A stretch of DNA of 64,000 bases from Rhodanobacter sp. B04 (GTDB lineage: Bacteria > Pseudomonadota > Gammaproteobacteria > Xanthomonadales > Rhodanobacteraceae), in contig NZ_MUNV01000018.1 of assembly GCF_002001125.1 (NCBI RefSeq), forward strand, positions 1-64,000. Direction: 5' to 3'. Positions 25,995 through 39,592 of this stretch are shown here, one piece after another. The notes beneath the pieces are model-generated. The model was not told the DNA's origin and made no database searches. It saw only the letters and a list, made by a program, of their open reading frames with translations. A program made the position numbers and the translations under genes. The stretch's first letter is position 1. Each line of letters begins with the position of its first letter.

Positions 25995-26771
25995 ATGAAC
26001 ACGCATTTCGAACGTACCGGTGCATTGACCGAACTGACCAGCTACCCACAATGGGCACAGGACATGGTGGCCGATTGCGAGAGCACCAAACAAAGCGTGG
26101 TGCAGCATGAGATGTGGGACATGATGAGGAAGGCTACCCTCAGCCATGCGTCCACGGCCAACTTCATGGTGGGCATCTGGCCCGTGATCGAGCGGTTTCC
26201 GGCCTATATGGCGCTAAGCCTGCTCAAGACCCGTTTCGGCCGTAGTCCCGGCGACAATCTGGCCCGGCGCTGGCTGGTACGCAATATCCGGGTCGAGCAG
26301 AACCACGCCGAATACTGGCTCAACTGGGCCGAGGGCGCAGGTGTGTCGCGCGAGCAGGTTCTGCATGGACGGGCACCCCATGGTACCGGGACGCTTGCTG
26401 ACTGGTGCGAGGAGATTTGTACCGGCGGCAGCCTGGCTGCCAGTATCGCGGCCACCAACTATGCCGTTGAAGGAGCCACCGGAGAGTGGTCGCAGCGCGT
26501 CTATGAGAGTAAAACCTATGCCGAAAGCTTTCCGGCGAAGGAAAGGGTGGGCAGTTTGCGCTGGCTACAGTTGCATGCGGCTTATGACGATACCCATCCG
26601 TGGGAGGCTCTGGAGATAGTCTGTACGTTGATGGGCACGACGCCGGCTGCCGATGAGGTGACGCATGTCGGCGACTGTATCAAGCGGAGCTATACCAGCA
26701 TGCGCATCAGCATGGATCGCTGCCTTGAGGTGCGCCGTTATCTGGAGGCAGTGAGCGAGGCTGCTGCCTGA
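25995..26771 (+). CDS. Heme-oxygenase-fold protein (TenA/PqqC-like)
   Basis: Encodes 258 aa, all helical. Features are HEMWDMMRKATLSHASTANFMVGIWPVIERFP at the N-terminus, RNIRVEQNHAEYWLNWAEGAG with Glu/His spaced as possible metal ligands, and a C-terminal HAAYDDTHPWEALEI with Asp-His. This matches the TenA/PqqC/iron-containing redox superfamily. No thiamin or PQQ genes are nearby, so the substrate is unknown. GAGGAAA precedes the start. Confidence 0.75.
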   Translation: MNTHFERTGALTELTSYPQWAQDMVADCESTKQSVVQHEMWDMMRKATLSHASTANFMVGIWPVIERFPAYMALSLLKTRFGRSPGDNLARRWLVRNIRVEQNHAEYWLNWAEGAGVSREQVLHGRAPHGTGTLADWCEEICTGGSLAASIAATNYAVEGATGEWSQRVYESKTYAESFPAKERVGSLRWLQLHAAYDDTHPWEALEIVCTLMGTTPAADEVTHVGDCIKRSYTSMRISMDRCLEVRRYLEAVSEAAA

Positions 26772-26839
26772 TAGATGCGGTCGTGGCAAGGTTGCAGGTG
26801 TGTATTCACAACGTATTGGCCATGATAGAAAGAGGTACG

Positions 26840-29599
26840 ATGCGTAACGCACAAACCACCTTGCAACGACCGCTGTCACGACGCTTGATGCCGCTGGTGT
26901 ACGCGTTGGTGGCGATGGTGGGGCTGATCCTGGCGTTGACCTGGGGAGCCCTGCAGGTTCAGATCACTCTCGCCGGGTTCTTGAACGGCGAGAGTCTCTG
27001 GTCCAAGGCCCAGAAGCAGTCGGTGATCGATCTCGATGCTTATGCGGTCAGCGGCAACGCTGCGGATATCGACAGTTTCCGGCGCAACTATGCCGTGCTT
27101 GATTCCGATCGCTGGGCACGCGATGCCATCGCGTCGGGCAGCTTCGACCATGAAAAGGTGATGCAGGCATTCGAGCGTGGCAGCGTGATCCCCGCGGCCA
27201 TACCCGGGATGATTTTCATACTTGAGCATTTTCCCTCCGCACCGCACATCAACGAGGCGCTGCGGGCGTGGTACTCGACGGACGACGCGATTGCCGAGCT
27301 TGCGGGCATCGCACGCCAATTGCAGGCGGCCCATGCAGGTGGCGGACTGTCCGGCGCCGAACTGACTCGCCAGCGCGAGCGCATTTATACGCTCAACAAT
27401 TATATCGGGCCGCGCACCAACATCTTCTCGCTGGAGATTGCGCTTGGCGCATCCTGGGTCAGTGAAATCCTGTTCGGCAGCGTATTGGCTGCGGCATGCA
27501 TCGCTATGCTGCTGTGGTTGAGGATGGCACGCCGGATCCTGGCAAGCGTACGCGGTACCGAGGAGCGCTACCGGCTGCTGTTCGACAGCGCAGCCGATGC
27601 GATCGTGATGGTCGATGAAACGAGCGGGCGAATACTCGACGTCAACCGTACGGCATCGATATGGACCGGGCGTCACGCCAATGAGCTGATCGGCGACAGG
27701 TTTGTCCATTTGTTCGTGCAATCGATCTCGGGGCAGCAGGCCGGTCGTGCCGCCACCAACACGCTGCTGGGGCTGGGCGGCATCAAGCGCCCGGTCGAGA
27801 CGCAGACCAGCCTCGCCACGTGGGGCAACCTGCCGGTGCGGCAGGCGATCATCCGCGACATTTCCGAGCGCGTGGCGATCGAGCAGGAGCGCCGGGTCGC
27901 CGCCGAGGCGCTGGCCAGCATTGTCGAGGGCGTTATCATTGCGGATGCGGATCGCCGCGTGATCTCGACCAATGCGGCGCACACGGACATCACCGGTTTC
28001 ACCAGCGTGGCCTTGCAGGGCAAACGGTTCGATGAGAGCCGCCGTCTGCCCGATGGCAAGCCCCTGCCGAAGTCGATCTGGGAGGATATCGCCGCGGGTC
28101 GCAACTGGCTGGGCGAAGTGCAGAGCACGCGCAATGACGGCAGCAGCTATCCCGAACACCTCAGCATCAGCGCGATCCGCGACACGGACAATCAGGTGCT
28201 GTACTTCGTCGCGGTGTTCACCAACATCCACGAAGCGAAGCTGCATCAGCACCGGCTGGAACACCTGGCGCGGCACGATCCGCTGACCGGGCTGGTCAAC
28301 CGGGCGGAGTTCGAGCGCCGTTGCAGCGAGTCGATAGCTCTGGCTGAGCGCGAGCGGTTGGCGGTTGTCGTGCTGTTCATCGATCTGGACGCATTCAAGA
28401 TCGTCAACGACAGCTACAGCCATGCGATCGGCGACCGCCTGCTGGTCAAGGTCGCCGATCGCATAAGCCGGCAGTTGTCCGAGAGCGATGTGGTCGGGCG
28501 CATCGGCGGCGACGAGTTCACCGTGCTGATCAACCGGCTCAGCCTGCGCGAGGATGCGCGCCCGATCGTCAACCGGCTGCTGGCGACGTTGTCCGAGCCG
28601 CTGATCGTCGACGATTACGAGGTCGTCCTCAGTGCCAGCATCGGCGTGGCCGGTTATCCCCTGGACGGCACCGATTCGGCAACCCTGATCGCCAACGCCG
28701 ATGCCGCGATGTATACCGCGAAGACCGAAGAGCGCAACACGTTCCGTTTCTATACGCCGATGATGCATGCCGATACCCGCCGCCGCCTGCAGCTGGCCAG
28801 CGAGTTGCGGCTGGCGCTGTCACGCAACGAGTTCCATCTGCTCTACCAGCCCAGCATCGAGCTGCGCACCGGGCGCATCGTGGCGGTGGAGGCGCTGTTG
28901 CGCTGGCAGCATCCGGAACGTGGCGAGGTGCTGCCCGGCGAATTCATCCCGGTGGCGGAAAGCCTGGGCATGATCCGTCGCATCGACGAATGGGTGATGC
29001 AGGCCGTATGCGCGCAGATCCAGGTCTGGGACCTGGCCGGCATGCCGCCGATCCGCGTGGCGGTGAACATTTCCGCACGCTGGTTCGGCCACCCGGCCTT
29101 CGTCGACGGCGTCAGCCGCACCCTGCAGTCGCGACAGCTGTCGCCGAAGCGTCTGCTGCTGGAGATCACCGAGAGCGCGATGTTGCGGCTGGGCGACGAT
29201 ACCGAGCGCACCATGCGTACCCTGCATGGGTTGGGTATCGAAGTGGCGGTCGACGATTTTGGTACCGGCTATTCCTCGATGGCCTACCTCAAGCTGCCGG
29301 CGGTGGCCTATCTGAAAATCGATCGTTCCTTTGTCACCGGCCTGCCCGGCAACGCCAACGATGCGGCGATTGCCGAGGCGATGCTGGCGATGTCCAGGAG
29401 CCTTGGCCTGGGCACGATTGCGGAGGGCATCGAAACCGAGGCGCAGCATGATTTCCTGCTGCGTGCCGGTTGTGCCGAAGGGCAGGGCTACCTGTATTCG
29501 TACCCGCTGAAGGCGGACGAGATCCTGCACCTGCTATGTCCGAATCAACCGCAGTTTCCGGTCAGCAAGCTCCGGCTGGTGCCGCCCAAGCGCAGTTGA
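26840..29599 (+). CDS. Membrane PAS-PAS-GGDEF-EAL cyclic-di-GMP protein
   Basis: Encodes 919 aa from ATG 26840 (AAGAGG five bases upstream). Two transmembrane helices (about 16-36 and 210-232) enclose a periplasmic sensor region. Two PAS domains (about 240-345 and 351-475), a GGDEF domain (motif GGDEF near residue 556, intact) and an EAL domain (motif EAL near residue 682, with DDFGTGYSS and KIDRSF) follow. The position of the inhibitory RxxD site reads SESD, so product inhibition at that site is not expected. It could make or break c-di-GMP; the net activity cannot be read from sequence. Confidence 0.92.
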   Translation: MRNAQTTLQRPLSRRLMPLVYALVAMVGLILALTWGALQVQITLAGFLNGESLWSKAQKQSVIDLDAYAVSGNAADIDSFRRNYAVLDSDRWARDAIASGSFDHEKVMQAFERGSVIPAAIPGMIFILEHFPSAPHINEALRAWYSTDDAIAELAGIARQLQAAHAGGGLSGAELTRQRERIYTLNNYIGPRTNIFSLEIALGASWVSEILFGSVLAAACIAMLLWLRMARRILASVRGTEERYRLLFDSAADAIVMVDETSGRILDVNRTASIWTGRHANELIGDRFVHLFVQSISGQQAGRAATNTLLGLGGIKRPVETQTSLATWGNLPVRQAIIRDISERVAIEQERRVAAEALASIVEGVIIADADRRVISTNAAHTDITGFTSVALQGKRFDESRRLPDGKPLPKSIWEDIAAGRNWLGEVQSTRNDGSSYPEHLSISAIRDTDNQVLYFVAVFTNIHEAKLHQHRLEHLARHDPLTGLVNRAEFERRCSESIALAERERLAVVVLFIDLDAFKIVNDSYSHAIGDRLLVKVADRISRQLSESDVVGRIGGDEFTVLINRLSLREDARPIVNRLLATLSEPLIVDDYEVVLSASIGVAGYPLDGTDSATLIANADAAMYTAKTEERNTFRFYTPMMHADTRRRLQLASELRLALSRNEFHLLYQPSIELRTGRIVAVEALLRWQHPERGEVLPGEFIPVAESLGMIRRIDEWVMQAVCAQIQVWDLAGMPPIRVAVNISARWFGHPAFVDGVSRTLQSRQLSPKRLLLEITESAMLRLGDDTERTMRTLHGLGIEVAVDDFGTGYSSMAYLKLPAVAYLKIDRSFVTGLPGNANDAAIAEAMLAMSRSLGLGTIAEGIETEAQHDFLLRAGCAEGQGYLYSYPLKADEILHLLCPNQPQFPVSKLRLVPPKRS

Positions 29600-29619
29600 T
29601 CGCTGTCGCGGATGGGCGC

Positions 29620-31419
29620 CTAGAGCGGTGCGCAATGCCGGTTCAGCCATTCCAGGTCGGCGTCGTCCAGTAGCGGGCTGAGCGCGGCGCGCACATTGGC
29701 GTGGTAATCGTCGAGCCACGCGCGCTCTTCCGGATTGAGCAGGCCCGCTTCGAGGGCGCGGCGGTCGAACGGGCACATGGTCAGCGTCTCGAAGGCGTTG
29801 AACTCGCCGAACTCGGTGCGATCGGCCTCGATCACCACCGCCAGATTCTCATGACGGATGCCGTGTCGGCCCGGCTTGTACAACCCTGGCTCGATCGAGC
29901 TGATCATGCCCGGCTCCAGCGCCACCAACGCCCCGCCAGCGACCGGCGGGCGGATGCCATGCGGGCCTTCGTGCACATTCAGGAAATAGCCTACGCCATG
30001 GCCGGTGCCGTGGCCGTAATCCATGCCGCTGGCCCATATCGGCGCACGTGCCAGCGCATCCAGTTGCGGGCCGCTGGCACCTTTCGGGAAGCGCGCGCGC
30101 GACAGCGCGATCATGCCTTTCATCACCAGCGTCGCGTCGCGTCGTTGTTCCGGCGTGGTCTCGCCGAGCGCCAATACGCGGGTAATGTCGGTGGTGCCGC
30201 CGAGATACTGGCCGCCCGAATCGATCAGCAGCAGTCCCTCGGCCTGCAGCGTGCTGTGCGATTCCGGCGTGGCGCGGTAATGCGGGAGCGCGCCGTTGGC
30301 CTGGTAGCCGGCGATGGTGGCAAAGCTCTCGCCGATCCAGCCGGGCTGGGCCGAGCGCTCTTCGTGCAGCAGGGTGTCGACATCCAGTTCGGTCACGGTC
30401 ATGCCGGCGGCCAGTCGTTGTTCCAGCCGGCGGAAGCCGCGTACCAGGGCTGCCCCGTCGCGGCGCATCACGTCGCGGATATGCTCGAGTTCGGCGGCGC
30501 TCTTGACGGCCTTGAACGCGGTGCTCGGGTTGGCAGCCTCGATCCGGCTGACGGTCGGCGCGATCGCCGCGGCGATCGCGCCGACCACCCGGCCACTGTC
30601 CAGCAGCAGGCTGTCCGGCGTCCCCAGCTCGTTCAAGGCCGAGCTGATCGACGCATAGTCGGCGATCCCGATGCCATCGGCGGCCAGCGCGGCGACCAGG
30701 GTATCGCTGAGTTTGGCGCGATGGACGAACAGCGTGGCACGGCCGCCCGGCTGCACCAGCAGGTGGGCGAGGAATACCGGATTGCACTCCACGTCGCTGC
30801 CGCGCAGGTTGGTCAGCCAGGCGATGTCATCGAGGCTGGACAGCAGGTGATGGGTGGCGCCGAGCTTGCGCATCGCATTGCGCAGGCGCGCGAATTTGTC
30901 GCCGCGCGGGATGCAGGCGTGGTCCAGCTCATGTTCGAACACCGGCGCCTGCGGCAGCGCGGGACGGTCGGTCCAGATCGCGCCAGGCAGATCCAGGTCG
31001 GTGCGCACGGTGGCGCCGGTCGTGGCCAGCCGGCGCTCGATCTGCCGCTGGGTGGTCAGCGCCACGCTGTCGCCGGCTACCGCGAGCACCTCGTCGTCGC
31101 GCAGGTGCTGCTGCAACCATTCCAGATGCTCGGCGGCGTGCGGCACGCGCAGCTTCATCAGGCTGATGCCGCTACCGGCCAGCTGCTGTTCGGCCTGCGC
31201 GAAGTAGCGCGAATCGGTCCACAGCCCGGCGTGATCGGCGGTGACGATCAGGGTGCCGGCCGAGCCGGTGAAACCGGACAGCCACGCCCGTGCCTGCCAG
31301 TGCCCAGGCAGGTATTCGGACAGGTGCGGATCGGCGCTGGGAACGAGGACGGCGGCGACGCCATGCTGTTGCATGGCCGCGCGCAGGGCGGCGAGACGGG
31401 CAGGAATGGGGGAGTTCAT
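29620..31419 (-). CDS. M24B-family Xaa-Pro aminopeptidase (three-domain type)
   Basis: Encodes 599 aa, the length of eukaryotic-type aminopeptidase P rather than the 440-aa E. coli PepP. Two N-terminal creatinase-like domains start with LAALRAAMQQHG and LWTDSRYF. The C-terminal pita-bread domain shows dinuclear metal ligands in DSGGQYLGGTTDITR, GTGHGVGYFLNVHEGP and SIEPGLYKPGRHGIRHEN. It removes N-terminal residues preceding proline. It converges on the GGDEF-EAL gene with a 20-bp gap. Confidence 0.92.
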   Translation of the reverse strand: MNSPIPARLAALRAAMQQHGVAAVLVPSADPHLSEYLPGHWQARAWLSGFTGSAGTLIVTADHAGLWTDSRYFAQAEQQLAGSGISLMKLRVPHAAEHLEWLQQHLRDDEVLAVAGDSVALTTQRQIERRLATTGATVRTDLDLPGAIWTDRPALPQAPVFEHELDHACIPRGDKFARLRNAMRKLGATHHLLSSLDDIAWLTNLRGSDVECNPVFLAHLLVQPGGRATLFVHRAKLSDTLVAALAADGIGIADYASISSALNELGTPDSLLLDSGRVVGAIAAAIAPTVSRIEAANPSTAFKAVKSAAELEHIRDVMRRDGAALVRGFRRLEQRLAAGMTVTELDVDTLLHEERSAQPGWIGESFATIAGYQANGALPHYRATPESHSTLQAEGLLLIDSGGQYLGGTTDITRVLALGETTPEQRRDATLVMKGMIALSRARFPKGASGPQLDALARAPIWASGMDYGHGTGHGVGYFLNVHEGPHGIRPPVAGGALVALEPGMISSIEPGLYKPGRHGIRHENLAVVIEADRTEFGEFNAFETLTMCPFDRRALEAGLLNPEERAWLDDYHANVRAALSPLLDDADLEWLNRHCAPL

Positions 31420-31543
31420 CCGGTCATGCTAGCAGGCGGCCAAGCGCTGTTTCACCCGTCGTGGCGGTCGTGGAGATGAACCAAAACGATGAAATATCCA
31501 TTGCCATCTCGCAGCGGGACGCTTCTGCGGCTAAAATGCCTAA

Positions 31544-35428
<3,885 letters not shown>

Positions 35429-35447
35429 GCGGAATAGTCGACGGCCC

Positions 35448-35780
35448 ATGTTGCGCTGGATCGCCCTGGTTCTGATCCTGATCCTGATCGGACTGCAGCT
35501 GAAGCTGTGGTCCGGCAACGGCAGCATGCACGAGGTAGACAGCCTGCGCATGGCGGTGAAAAAGCAGACCGACGACAACGCCAGGCTGCTGCAGAGAAAT
35601 CAGGCTGTCGGCGCGGATGTGCTCGATCTCAAGCACGGCGATCAGGCGGTCGAGGCGCGTGCGCGCACCGAACTGGGGCTGATCAAGCCAGGCGAGACGT
35701 TCTATCAGGTGGTCGAGCAGCCGGCCAATGCCGCCAGCGCGGCGACACCGCAGGCCACCTCGTCTGCCGGCTCGCCATGA
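35448..35780 (+). CDS. ftsB: Cell division protein FtsB
   Basis: Encodes 110 aa. A single N-terminal transmembrane helix (LRWIALVLILILIGLQLKLW) is followed by a coiled coil (about residues 28-70) and the conserved ARTELGLIKPGETFYQVVE. It bridges FtsL and FtsQ in the division septum. An Ala/Thr/Ser-rich tail of about 20 residues extends the usual length. The stop overlaps the ispD start (ATGA). Confidence 0.95.
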   Translation: MLRWIALVLILILIGLQLKLWSGNGSMHEVDSLRMAVKKQTDDNARLLQRNQAVGADVLDLKHGDQAVEARARTELGLIKPGETFYQVVEQPANAASAATPQATSSAGSP

Positions 35781-36472
35781 GCATGCCACTGGTGTGGTGC
35801 GTGGTGCCGGCGGCCGGGCGCGGCACCCGGGTCGGCGGCGATTGCCCCAAGCAATACCTGCCGCTAGGCGGACGTCCGTTGATCGAACATACGTTGCAGC
35901 GGCTTGCTGCGCATCCGCAGATTGCCGGCCTGCTGGTGACGCTGGCAGCTGCAGACGGGCATTGGCCGGGTATCACCTCGCTCAGCGGCAAGCCCGTGCT
36001 GACCGCGACCGGCGGTGTTGAGCGCAGCAACTCCGTGCTGGCGGGACTGGATGCGTTGCCGGATGCCGTGGGCGCGGACGATTTCGTGCTGGTCCACGAT
36101 GCAGCACGGCCCTGCGTGCGGCTGGCCGATATCGGCAAGTTGATCGAGCTGGCCAGCGCGGCGGGAGGCGGCCTGTTGGGGGCGCCGGTGCGCGACACGC
36201 TGAAGCGCGCGGATGCTGCCGGTCGCAGCGGCTTGACCGAGCCGCGCGAGCAGCGCTGGCGCGCCTTCACCCCCCAGATGTTCCGGCGCGGCCCGTTGTC
36301 CATGGCGCTGCGCGATGCGGCGCGGCGCGGGGTGAATCCCAGCGACGAGGCGATGGCGATGGAGCAGGCTGGTTTCGCACCCTTGCTGGTCGAAGGCGCC
36401 GAGGACAATATCAAGGTGACCACGGCGGCGGATTTCGCGCTGGCCGAGTTCCTGCTCGCGAGGACAGCATGA
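35777..36472 (+). CDS. ispD: 2-C-methyl-D-erythritol 4-phosphate cytidylyltransferase
   Basis: Encodes 231 aa from ATG 35777. It transfers CMP from CTP in the MEP isoprenoid pathway. The nucleotide-binding loop [24 protein letters not shown], the central [11 protein letters not shown] and the C-terminal [19 protein letters not shown] are intact. It is overlapped by ftsB upstream and ispF downstream, so the three are one transcript. Confidence 0.97.
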   Translation: MSMPLVWCVVPAAGRGTRVGGDCPKQYLPLGGRPLIEHTLQRLAAHPQIAGLLVTLAAADGHWPGITSLSGKPVLTATGGVERSNSVLAGLDALPDAVGADDFVLVHDAARPCVRLADIGKLIELASAAGGGLLGAPVRDTLKRADAAGRSGLTEPREQRWRAFTPQMFRRGPLSMALRDAARRGVNPSDEAMAMEQAGFAPLLVEGAEDNIKVTTAADFALAEFLLARTA

Positions 36473-36945
36473 TGCGCATAGGCCAGGGTTTCGACGTGCA
36501 CGCGTTCGGTGACGGTGACCATGTCACGCTCGGTGGCGTGCGTGTGCCGCATCATCGCGGGGTGGTTGCGCATTCGGACGGTGACGTGGTCATCCACGCG
36601 CTGTGCGACGCCATTTTCGGTGCGCTGGCGCTGGGCGATATCGGCACGCATTTTCCGCCCAGCGAGGAACGCTGGCGCCACGCCGACAGCCGCCAGTTCC
36701 TGCGCCATGCAGCGATGCTGATGGCGCAACACGGTTACGCGCTGGGCAATGCCGACGTCACGGTGATCTGTGAGGCGCCCAAGGTCGGCCCGCACGCGCC
36801 GGCGATGCGTGCAAACCTCGCCGACGACCTGGACAGCGAGGTAGGCCGCGTCAGCATCAAGGCCACCACCACCGAAAAGCTCGGCTTCACCGGCCGTGGT
36901 GAAGGTATCGCGGCACAGGTCTGCGTACTGCTCGAGCGGCGCTGA
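36469..36945 (+). CDS. ispF: 2-C-methyl-D-erythritol 2,4-cyclodiphosphate synthase
   Basis: Encodes 158 aa (ATG 36469 overlaps the ispD stop; ATG 36472 is equally possible). It releases CMP to form the cyclodiphosphate two steps after Isp[12 protein letters not shown] supplies the zinc ligands Asp and His, with the third His in [42 protein letters not shown] closes the CDP pocket. Confidence 0.97.
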   Translation: MMRIGQGFDVHAFGDGDHVTLGGVRVPHHRGVVAHSDGDVVIHALCDAIFGALALGDIGTHFPPSEERWRHADSRQFLRHAAMLMAQHGYALGNADVTVICEAPKVGPHAPAMRANLADDLDSEVGRVSIKATTTEKLGFTGRGEGIAAQVCVLLERR

Positions 36946-36991
36946 GCGCAATCCGTTTCCATTTGAGTGCCGGCGCGACCGGCGGAGTGTC

Positions 36992-38026
36992 ATGTCCGAA
37001 TCCGAACTTGCCCTGGCCCCGTTGCCGTGGGCCCATGGTGCGCCGCCCTTGCAGGCGCAATTGCGCAGCACGCCGGAGGACTTCGTGGTCGAGGAAATCC
37101 TCGGCTACGACGCCGATGGCGCTGGCGAGCATGCCTTGCTGTGGGTGGAGAAGCGCGGTGCGAACACCGACTGGGTGGCGCGCGAGCTGGCAAAGTTTGC
37201 CGGCGTATCGCCGGTCGCGGTCGGTTATGCCGGGTTGAAGGATCGCCATGCGGTCACCCGGCAGGCGTTCTCGGTGCAACTCGCCGGCAAGCCCGATCCC
37301 GACTGGTCGGCATTCCCGCATGCTGACGTGAAGGTGCTGGCAGCGACACGACACTCTCGCAAGCTCAAGCGCGGCGCATTGCGCGGCAACCGCTTCACGC
37401 TGGTGCTGCGTGCGGCGCAGGGAGATCGCGAGGCAGCCGAACGAGTGCTGGCGCTGATCGCCACACGCGGCGTGCCGAATTACTTCGGCGAGCAGCGTTT
37501 CGGCCGCGAGGGCGGCAACGTGGCACAGGCGCGGGCGATGTTCGCGGGACGCCGGGTCGATCGCGAAAAGCGCTCGTTCCTGCTGTCGGCCGCACGCTCG
37601 CACATCTTCAACAGCGTGCTCGCGGCAAGGGTCGAGCGCGGTGCATGGGATCAGCCGCTGGAGGGCGAAATCTGGTCGCTGGCCGGTTCGCGCTCCTGGT
37701 TCGGTCCGGAACCGCTTAGTCACGTGCTGGCTGAGCGGCTGGCACGGGCGGACATCCATCCGTCCGGTCCGTTGTGGGGGCAGGGCGAGCCGCCGACGCA
37801 GGGTGACGCGGGCGCACTGGAGCGCGAGATCGGTGCAGCCAACAGTGACCTCGCCGAAGGCGTGGCCGCGGCGCGCATGGATCAGGAACGACGCCCCCTG
37901 CGGTTGCTGCCGAAGGATCTGACCTGGCGCTGGCTGGCAGACGATGCGCTGGAACTGGCGTTCGAGCTGCCGGCCGGGGCCTATGCCACGGTGGTGGTGC
38001 GCGAGCTGGCTTGCGAGCAGAAGTGA
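36992..38026 (+). CDS. truD: tRNA pseudouridine(13) synthase
   Basis: Encodes 344 aa from MSESELALAP (GGCGGAG upstream). It isomerises U13 in tRNA-Glu. The catalytic Asp lies in VGYAGLKDRHAVTRQ. RTPEDF-type N-terminus (STPEDFVVEEILGY) and VPNYFGEQRFGREG are family hallmarks. It follows ispF by 46 bp, as in many gammaproteobacteria. Confidence 0.96.
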   Translation: MSESELALAPLPWAHGAPPLQAQLRSTPEDFVVEEILGYDADGAGEHALLWVEKRGANTDWVARELAKFAGVSPVAVGYAGLKDRHAVTRQAFSVQLAGKPDPDWSAFPHADVKVLAATRHSRKLKRGALRGNRFTLVLRAAQGDREAAERVLALIATRGVPNYFGEQRFGREGGNVAQARAMFAGRRVDREKRSFLLSAARSHIFNSVLAARVERGAWDQPLEGEIWSLAGSRSWFGPEPLSHVLAERLARADIHPSGPLWGQGEPPTQGDAGALEREIGAANSDLAEGVAAARMDQERRPLRLLPKDLTWRWLADDALELAFELPAGAYATVVVRELACEQK

Positions 38027-38103
38027 ATAGTAGAGAAGTTGAGTGTGAGCACGGAGCGCCGGGGCTTTTACTCACTTCCCACTCCTCTTTCTTCGCATAT
38101 GAC

Positions 38104-38649
38104 CTAACCTTTCAACAGCACCACCACGGCACCGGTGCCACCTTGCGCAGGTCGTGCCGAGGCAAACGCGATCACATCGTCGCGTCGGCGCAGCATGCGG
38201 TCGGTGAGGCTTTTCAGCACCGGCCCGGCAGCTTTCGAGCGCAGGCCCTTGCCGTGCACGATGCGCACGCAACGCAGTCCGCCATGCTTCGCCTCGGCCA
38301 GGAAGGTGACGATGCTGGCCTGTGCGGCGGCGGCATTCATCTGGTGCAGGTCGATATCGTCCTGCACGCTGAACTGCCCACGCTTGAGCTGGCGCAATAG
38401 CTTCGGCGGGTAACCGTCGCGCAGGTAGCTCAACTCCTCGCCGACTTCGAGCATGGCCGGGTCGAATGCCATCTGCAGCAGTTCGCCCGGCACCGCCGCC
38501 TCGTCGGCTTCCAGCATGTGCGGGTGGGGCGCCGGTTTTGGCGCGGCTGGCGGCGGCTCGACCTGGTCGAGCTGGCGCACGTCGCCGATCGCCTCGCGAA
38601 ACAGGCGGCTGTCGTGATCGTCGACCGGGGAGGGTGCACGGCGCTTCAT
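38104..38649 (-). CDS. Smr-domain protein (SmrA/YdaL-like)
   Basis: Encodes 181 aa. The C-terminal Smr domain (about residues 95-181) shows DIDLHQMNAAAA, VRIVHGKGLRS and the closing GGTGAVVVLL. The N-terminal half is charged and Pro/Ala-rich. Stand-alone Smr proteins of this kind include E. coli SmrA/SmrB, the latter a ribosome-collision mRNA nuclease; which one this matches is unresolved. It is the only minus-strand gene in the truD-nlpD stretch. Confidence 0.88.
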   Translation of the reverse strand: MKRRAPSPVDDHDSRLFREAIGDVRQLDQVEPPPAAPKPAPHPHMLEADEAAVPGELLQMAFDPAMLEVGEELSYLRDGYPPKLLRQLKRGQFSVQDDIDLHQMNAAAAQASIVTFLAEAKHGGLRCVRIVHGKGLRSKAAGPVLKSLTDRMLRRRDDVIAFASARPAQGGTGAVVVLLKG

Positions 38650-38791
38650 GCGGCCATGGTAATGCGTGACGCTGATCGCAGCGGGTGTAGTGCATGTAAA
38701 TCTGCCTGTTCGCTACGGTAGACTTCGGTGATGGAGTGCGCGCCGGGGAATTGCCGGCGACGCATCCGCAGACAGTCTCAGACGGATCATC

Positions 38792-39589
38792 ATGCGAGTT
38801 TTGGTAAGTAACGACGATGGCGTGGATGCACCGGGTATCCGCGTGCTGGCCGAGCGCCTCGGTGCAGTCGGCCAGGTGACCGTGGTGGCGCCTGATCGCG
38901 ACCGTTCCGGCGCCAGCAATTCACTCACCCTCGATGCACCGCTGCGCGTGCTGCCGATGGGCAATGGCTATTACCGCGTGGCCGGCACGCCGACCGACTG
39001 CGTGCACCTGGCGCTGGCCGGATTGCTGGAGCAGGAGCCCGAGATCGTGGTGTCGGGCATCAACAACTCGGCGAATCTCGGCGACGACGTGATCTATTCG
39101 GGCACGGTGTCGGCGGCGATGGAAGGACGTTTTCTCGGCCTGCCGGCGATTGCGGTGTCGCTGGTCAGCCAGGATCACAAGGGCGTGCACTACGACTCGG
39201 CTGCCAGTGCCGTGCTGCTGCTGATGCAGCGCCTGCTGGTCGATCCGCTGCCGGCGGATACGATACTCAACGTCAACGTGCCGGATCGACCATGGGCGGA
39301 GATCGAGGGCTTTGAGGTGACGCGGCTGGGACGGCGCCATCGCGCCGCGCCTTGCATCAAGCAGACCGATCCGCGCGGGCGGCCGATCTGGTGGATCGGT
39401 CCGCCTGGCGAGGTGGACGACGCCGGCCCCGGCACGGATTTCGATGCCGTGCGACGAGGGTTTGTTTCGGTGACGCCGATCCACGTCGACCTGACCCGGT
39501 TCCAGGCACTGGAGAAAGTCAGCAGCTGGATGCAGGCACTCAGCGACGACATGGCGACCGGCCAGACCACCCACGATGAGGCCGCCTGA
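38792..39589 (+). CDS. surE: 5'/3'-nucleotidase SurE
   Basis: Encodes 265 aa. It dephosphorylates nucleoside monophosphates, with a stress-survival role. The metal-binding start [31 protein letters not shown], and [19 protein letters not shown] are intact. It is followed at once by pcm (3-bp gap). Confidence 0.96.
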   Translation: MRVLVSNDDGVDAPGIRVLAERLGAVGQVTVVAPDRDRSGASNSLTLDAPLRVLPMGNGYYRVAGTPTDCVHLALAGLLEQEPEIVVSGINNSANLGDDVIYSGTVSAAMEGRFLGLPAIAVSLVSQDHKGVHYDSAASAVLLLMQRLLVDPLPADTILNVNVPDRPWAEIEGFEVTRLGRRHRAAPCIKQTDPRGRPIWWIGPPGEVDDAGPGTDFDAVRRGFVSVTPIHVDLTRFQALEKVSSWMQALSDDMATGQTTHDEAA

Positions 39590-39592
39590 GCG

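Noticed and set aside
31501-31537. TTGCCA and TAAAAT as a pyrG promoter
   Set aside because: The spacer is 25 bp, too long for a sigma-70 promoter.
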